Assembly: GCA_013396995.1 (NCBI GenBank) | Contig: VWZP01008346.1 | Location: 627,874-691,873 of the forward strand | DNA from: Dicaeum eximium | Taxonomy: Eukaryota; Chordata; Aves; Passeriformes; Dicaeidae | Direction of reading: 5' to 3' | Length of the DNA: 64,000 nucleotides | Shown: in pieces, positions 58,701 to 64,000 of the stretch | Position numbering within the stretch: the first letter of the stretch is position 1 | Layout: each line of letters opens with the position of its first letter | The notes under the pieces: model-generated | The model's database searches: none | Seen by the model: the letters and a program-made list of their open reading frames with translations, nothing else | Told to the model about the DNA's origin: nothing | Program-made: the position numbers and the translations under genes

Positions 58701-61280
58701 TTAGCAGCAGTGCTTAAGGTAGCAAAGATCAGCTTCCATGTGGACAGAGCCTTTGGATCAAACAGGAGGAACGGGCTGAGAGATTGTATGACTGTGAGCA
58801 GATGAACTCATGTGACGGGCTTTATTGCTGGTGAAATCTGTTTCCACTTGCTGCCACCCACTAATTTGACAATAGATTGCATCATGTGGTTGCAGCAACT
58901 GAGATGACTAGCAACCATCTTAAAATGCTTTCCTTAAAGGGGAAAACACCCCACTGAAGCAGCGGAACAGAGAGGCAGTGTTGTGAGCACATTTTAAATT
59001 TTAGATAAATGCAGTTATGTTTGCTGCAGTATATTAAATTTAACATAACCCAAGTATTCGGTGAGAAGCTATGTATTAGTCAAAATTTGTTTATTTAGAG
59101 ATTTTTCTTAGTGGAAAAAAACAGCTAGGAGGTTTATTAACAGTAATTTAGCTCATCCTAGAATTGCAATTACCACCTAAGTGCTGTATGGAAACACACA
59201 ACATTTTTCAAAGCAGAAAAATAAATAATAATGAACCCTTAGCTTAAAAATGCAATTCACTCTGTGTTCTTTTCTTGTAAAGAAAAATCTACATTTCAAA
59301 GGAATATTTTCTTACATATGGAAATGCTTATTTTCTAGCTACTGAAGATCTGCCAGGAAATATTAGAGAATATCATGTTCAGAGTTTTAGAAGGCAAATT
59401 GCTTCTGCATACGCTGTATCTAGCAGACAGCTTCATGGTGCTCTTTACCTGTCTGTCATAACATCATCAGTTTTTCCAAAGTACCTGAAGCCTTTGAAAG
59501 TTAAGGAGTGTAGCAGTATACCTTCACATGACACATGCATTTAGCAATGCTAATCTGATTAGCAAGTAAATACAAACTACAGTTGTATGTGCTTTAAACC
59601 CAATTATTAAATGTTCCTTGATGGAGAACAAAAACAACTTTGAAAGTAAAAACTGGCTTCAGAGTAAGGAGATTAATTTTAAAGAGCACAAATCAAAGCA
59701 CACTTATCATGTCTGTGCACCTTTAAAAATGAGTTTCAGATGGACTTTATTGTCTTAATTTATATCTTACGGAAGCAAGGAGAGCCACCTTAGCTGTGGA
59801 AGATTTGGCTTTTTAGATATAAACACTGACTTTAAAACATCTCAGCAGCGTTTTCAGATTGTCACAGTGAGCAGAAACATCCATGTTGTCAGCCAGATGG
59901 GAAATTTCATATGCGTTTCTTAAACCAGTTAATTTTCTTCTTCAGTGCAGAGAAGCCAAGAGCTAATGCTGAGGTCTGGGACATACTTTCAATTGCTTTT
60001 TGTGTCAAATTCCATGCACCCAGAAAGCCTTACTCTTTTATTTCTTTGTTTGGTTTTATTTTAGGGAGAAACCAGTGCTTTTCTGGCAGTTTATTCTCAA
60101 TCTGCCTTAAACCATTCTAGTATTCTGACAGAAAAAAAAATTCTTTGAAACTGTCAGAATAATTTGAAAAACTGATTCAGAAATAAAAATGGAGTTCTCC
60201 TTTTCCTTAGATTCCATACTGAGACAAATTTTAACCGCTTGAGTAAGAGCTGCAGAAATGCCCTGTGGTGCTTGAGGAAGTTTTCATCATCACTGCATTT
60301 ACCACTTATTTGGTGTACCACTTATTTTAACAAATCACACAAGAAAAATGTTCTTGTACCTCTCTCTGTTTGGCATTTGGTTTCTTTCCTTACCAGTACA
60401 TTTTTTTACTTGCTTTTTCTTCACTCCACATTACGGAGTCAGGATCAGTTTTATTTATTGGGTCAGCATAATGCAAATAAATCTCTGCTGTTGGTTACTG
60501 CTTAATGCCTGCGAGAGAGCAAGCCCAGCTCCCCTGCCCCTGCATCTGCTAACCAGGGAGGGGCAGCCACCCTGGGGACATCTCCTGAAGGCTGCCATGG
60601 CCCAGGGCAGCTTTCCAGAGAAGGAGGAAAATTAATTCAAACCCAAAGCTTTTTGAGGAGATGGTTCTTGCAGGCAGGGGTGAGGAGTCAAGAGAAGGAC
60701 CAAGTGGGATTTGAAAATGAAGCACGTTGAAATTCTGCTCCTTGGGAGTGCAACCGTTGTAATGCACTTGGTATTTACACTTAAATTTTAAAAGCAGATT
60801 TTAGCAAAGTTCAGAACAACAAAATTTCCTGATACTTAACAGTCATGAAAGCACATTTTTTACAAGCAACAATACAGAAAGGCCAACACAGGTTCGCAAA
60901 TTATGAGAAAACCTTAAAAACTTTTAGATTTTATTTTTTAATCAATACAACCAAAAATCCTGCCTGGAACACCAAACAAAAACAAACCTCCCCTCCCTAA
61001 CTGCTGCTTCTACATGATGTCATGAGTGGGTTTTGAGCAAATGAAATGCAATTGCAAGGGCAAAGAAAACAAGGGATTTCCTACTCCACGTGAAGTTGCT
61101 TGTGTTCACAAAGAGGAATTGTGGCCATCTTACAGAATGCATTTAAGAAATGATTGACAGCTTGGTGATACCTTTACCTGCAGTGCACCACATGGTGTGT
61201 TTCCACAATGGTACCAGTTTTCATGGTAAATGATTAGTAGACATGTAATTCAAAGCAATACCAGCATTGACCTTGCTCAG

Positions 61281-61336
61281 CTTGGCAATCCAGAGAATGG
61301 AGGAATCCAAGCTTGGCATCCAGAGAATGGAGGAAA
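61281..61336. repeat. 31-bp tandem duplication, two copies
   Basis: CTTGGCAATCCAGAGAATGG followed by AGGAATCCAAG is immediately repeated at 61,312 as CTTGGC-ATCCAGAGAATGG plus AGGAA. The second copy has one base deleted and loses similarity after AGGAA. High identity suggests a recent local duplication. Confidence 0.9.
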
Positions 61337-61975
61337 ATAAGGTGTAGGATTCAGTCTGGTAAAAGACCCATGGAAAACTAGAGAACAAAACGACATACTA
61401 ACTGCCTTTTAATGAATATAGTGTTCAAATGACTGTTACAGAAATAAAGGTTTTTCATATTCTATCATGAGATCCCTGTGCACCACGTTAAACAGCACAG
61501 CGACCAAGAGATGACTATGATTCAGTTTTATTATGGGTGGGCTAACCTCAAAAGATGCAGCAGATCTTTTCAGTTCACAGAGGGATAAAATTACCCATAT
61601 GCTTATGCCACCTCTATTCAAATCTCCTGCAAGCCAACAGAACTTCTGCTCATGCTTATAAAGCTGGCCATGTGAAGAAAGATCTTTAGGATCAGAACCG
61701 AAAGTTTGCCCCAGTTCCTAAGCTGGGAACAATATGAATTCTATCCCAAGTTACTTACAAGGGATATAAGTGGTTTGGGGTTATTAAAAAGTAAGCGTGA
61801 AAGAAAGGTGGTTATGTCTTCAAATTACCACACAAATTCTTGCAAGAAAAATTTTGGAGATTCTTTTGCAGTGTAAAAATGTACTGCCTTTATTCACCAT
61901 CACTTGTTTTTCATGATGAATGCAGTGATGTGAACCTCATGCCTATTTTTTTGCTGAGTTTTTCATCCTTTACAG

Positions 61976-62184
61976 GCCTTTACACTGAACAGTCCTATGA
62001 GATTCAGCACTATTGCTACAGTAGCTCAAGGATGAGAGCCCAAAAATGTTGGTCTGGGTCTCTACTGGAAATTGTATATAGCCTTGCTGATTGCATCTCA
62101 AAAGTTTATTCAGTTTTTAACTTTGTAGTAGGTTTGCTTGGCTTTTGCCTTTTTGGTGTGCACGTGATCCTTCTGATGTGTCAG
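61976..62184 (+). other. Exon-like interval with consensus splice sites and an open frame (candidate)
   Basis: A 209-bp interval is preceded by a pyrimidine-rich tract and TTTACAG (AG at 61,974-61,975) and followed by a perfect donor, CAG|GTGAGT, at 62,182-62,190. One plus frame is open throughout, with 2 nt of a split codon followed by 69 whole codons, and continues open about 45 codons upstream of the acceptor. The translation has a Ser/Tyr/Cys-rich first half and a hydrophobic second half of about 25 residues near the end (Val/Phe/Leu/Gly) that could span a membrane. I recognise no family. Large genomes contain many such decoy exons, so this is a hypothesis only. Confidence 0.2.
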
Positions 62185-64000
62185 GTGAGTGCTGCAGCCT
62201 TCCCCTCCCACTGACTCTGCATGGAGCTGCCATGGGGAGCTCTGGCAAGTATTCTGTGGCACCATGAAGAAACCTTGTTCTTTTCAAGAAGTGCAGGGCC
62301 TTTGGGTCAGGTCCCACAAATACTTTCATTCAGATTCCTAATTCAACCAGATCTGAAACCCTACACAGCATAAACTGTACCATTACTCAGGAAAGGATTG
62401 GTGGAACCTTTTTGGTTTTGGAGACAGAGACACAGGTCCCCTTGCCCACATGGCACTGACAAAAAGAGTGGTCCAGGCAGGAGCTGGCATTCAGCAGCTG
62501 CTCCAGATATCCAGTGCCAGCATGGGAGTGAGCGTCCCTTCTGAGGTGCTGAGAAGAGCCCCATGCAGTCTATGGTACAAGTGTAGGACCATCATCTAAG
62601 GGTGGGATTTTGAGCTGTGGAAAGCAGCATTCCCAGGACTGGGTACTGGACCCAGCCCAGCCTCCTTGTCTAAAAGCAGCCCAACAAGGCTCAGGTGCCA
62701 GTGCAGAGGCAGTGAGGTGAGGAGGGGAGGAAGGCTGCAACTCTTCTTAGTCATTGTCAATCTGTTTGGTCTGAGGAAAAAGTACAGAAAGAGTTGACAT
62801 CACTGAGATACACAAGACCTTTAAGACAGCTTTACTTCAGGGAACTGAAAGGACTGAAAGTCACTGACTGATTCAGTCAACTGTCCTGAGGTAAAAATTT
62901 AGGAGATACTTTGATTTTTTTTTTTCTTTTTCATTTCACCTTTTGAGCAGCTATACAGAAATGGCACTGATGAATCATTAGGGTATTTCTCTCATTAATC
63001 TGGGAAGCTGCATGACTTACTGAAAAGTCAAAAAAAGGCATTTTGTCTTTGTCAGTGTGTACAGATGTTTAGGTGCTGTTGCAATGCTAACCATCGCTCT
63101 TAAGGTCTTGGCCTCTGTATAAAAGACTCTCACTTCTGACTCATAAGGACCTGGACTGTAATTAAGAATGATTCTCTGTGCTGATGAGAGGCAGTAGAAG
63201 CAAGCATCACCACACAAAGATCATGGAAATTACATGATTAGGTTAGATGTTAAGTGGGCTCTAAAGATTTAAGCTTATGACTGCTGATTGTTGCTTAACA
63301 AAATGGTTGTAAGTGTTTATAAAGGACACAATTCCCATCGGGTGGAAGAAGAAAGGTTTAGGAAATATAAGCACAAAGACACTTGCCCAAGCCTCCCATC
63401 CTGTGTGAATGGTGGCAGTGAGAAGAACTGGACAGCAGGAGATGCTTTCCTAATGTGTAGAACGTGACCAACAATAACTGTTAAGAACTTTTATTAATCT
63501 TACTGAGGAGCTGTGTTTTCATAGAACTGTTCTTTACTTTCTTCTTCCTGTTCATTTTATCTCTTACTTCTTATTTGTTAGTTTGAAGGGGAAAAACACC
63601 CATCTTGTCTGCATACCAAAGTGAAACTCTATTTTTCAACGAACTAATTTTTAAAAATGGCAAAATTCTGATTGTTCTGATCTGCATCAGAGATCATTGC
63701 AATTACTCCTTGTAGTCCTTATTATCCACTGGTGATGCATGAAAAGGACAGTTTTGCAGTTTATGCCATCATTCTTAGCAGAAAGTATAAGATGCTGAAG
63801 CCTGGAAGATACTAGGAAGAAGAAACTGTCTGCAAAGTATAATGGCTGATGTACATTATCCTTTGCAAACTTCTATTCACAGTATTTTGAAGGAGTTCAT
63901 CTTGCTTCAGAGAAGCTGGATAACATCTTAGTTCATTTACTGATGGTATAATTCACTTTATTTCCATTTCTTCCCTTCAAATCTCATGAATTTCAAACCC

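Larger units (their letters stand above)
55746..64000. other. 8.2 kb of mostly unique AT-rich sequence
   Basis: I recognise no transposon or confirmed gene. GC-richer patches lie at 60,515-60,630 and 62,390-62,730. An 11-bp perfect inverted repeat lies at 60,121-60,161, a 31-bp tandem duplication at 61,281-61,336, and an exon-like interval at 61,976-62,184. Other frames are short. Confidence 0.5.

Noticed and set aside
1..64000. CRISPR arrays, operons, ribosome-binding sites, phage genes or tRNA/rRNA genes
   Set aside because: No regularly spaced repeats with unique spacers, no tightly packed coding frames and no cloverleaf-like or rRNA-like sequence were seen. The composition and repeats are those of a bird nuclear genome.

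Overview
This is vertebrate nuclear DNA, almost certainly from a bird and probably a songbird. The evidence is several CR1 (chicken repeat 1) LINE fragments of very different ages, LTR pieces resembling bird endogenous retrovirus LTRs, an AT-rich background with GC-richer patches, and microsatellites. CR1 dominance points to birds or other sauropsids. The songbird assignment rests on remembered resemblance of the LTRs and is an inference. No bacterial or phage gene organisation is present.

I find no protein-coding gene, tRNA, rRNA or CRISPR array that I can support. Open frames outside the repeats are short, several begin at TTG rather than ATG, and none resembles a known protein. The window is best read as intergenic or long-intron sequence.

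Layout: 0-5 kb holds an ancient CR1 with a degenerate reverse transcriptase region (2.74-4.4 kb). A TG/TA microsatellite lies at 7.5 kb and an LTR 3' segment at 10.3-10.6 kb. At 13.26-14.56 kb there is a layered cluster: two antisense CR1 pieces, then an LTR fragment that abuts the second, and inside the LTR a (TGTGG)n array of 23 perfect units. A CR1 tail sits at 15.4 kb and a CR1 body fragment at 19.2-19.96 kb. AT-rich low-complexity DNA is at 22.1 kb, and a second copy of the 10.4-kb LTR at 24.6 kb. Two same-strand CR1 tails lie at 30.45 and 31.37 kb. An apparently solo antisense LTR (37.55-38.21 kb) is followed by an antisense CR1 (38.32-39.02 kb). An AT-rich 48-bp-period repeat is at 43.0 kb. 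The largest element is a 1.84-kb CR1 ORF2 fragment at 53.9-55.75 kb, with an altered polymerase active site and a (CTA)n tract. The rest, notably 43.05-53.9 kb and 55.75-64 kb, has few recognisable repeats.

I did not find an undescribed biological system. The items most worth a second look are the pentanucleotide array apparently born inside an LTR, the two sister LTR copies that differ in their poly(A) signal, an exon-like interval at 61,976-62,184 with strong splice-site matches and an open frame, and a CpG-bearing patch with X-box-like half-sites near 28.6 kb. All repeat family names come from recognising the sequence by eye, not from a database search.
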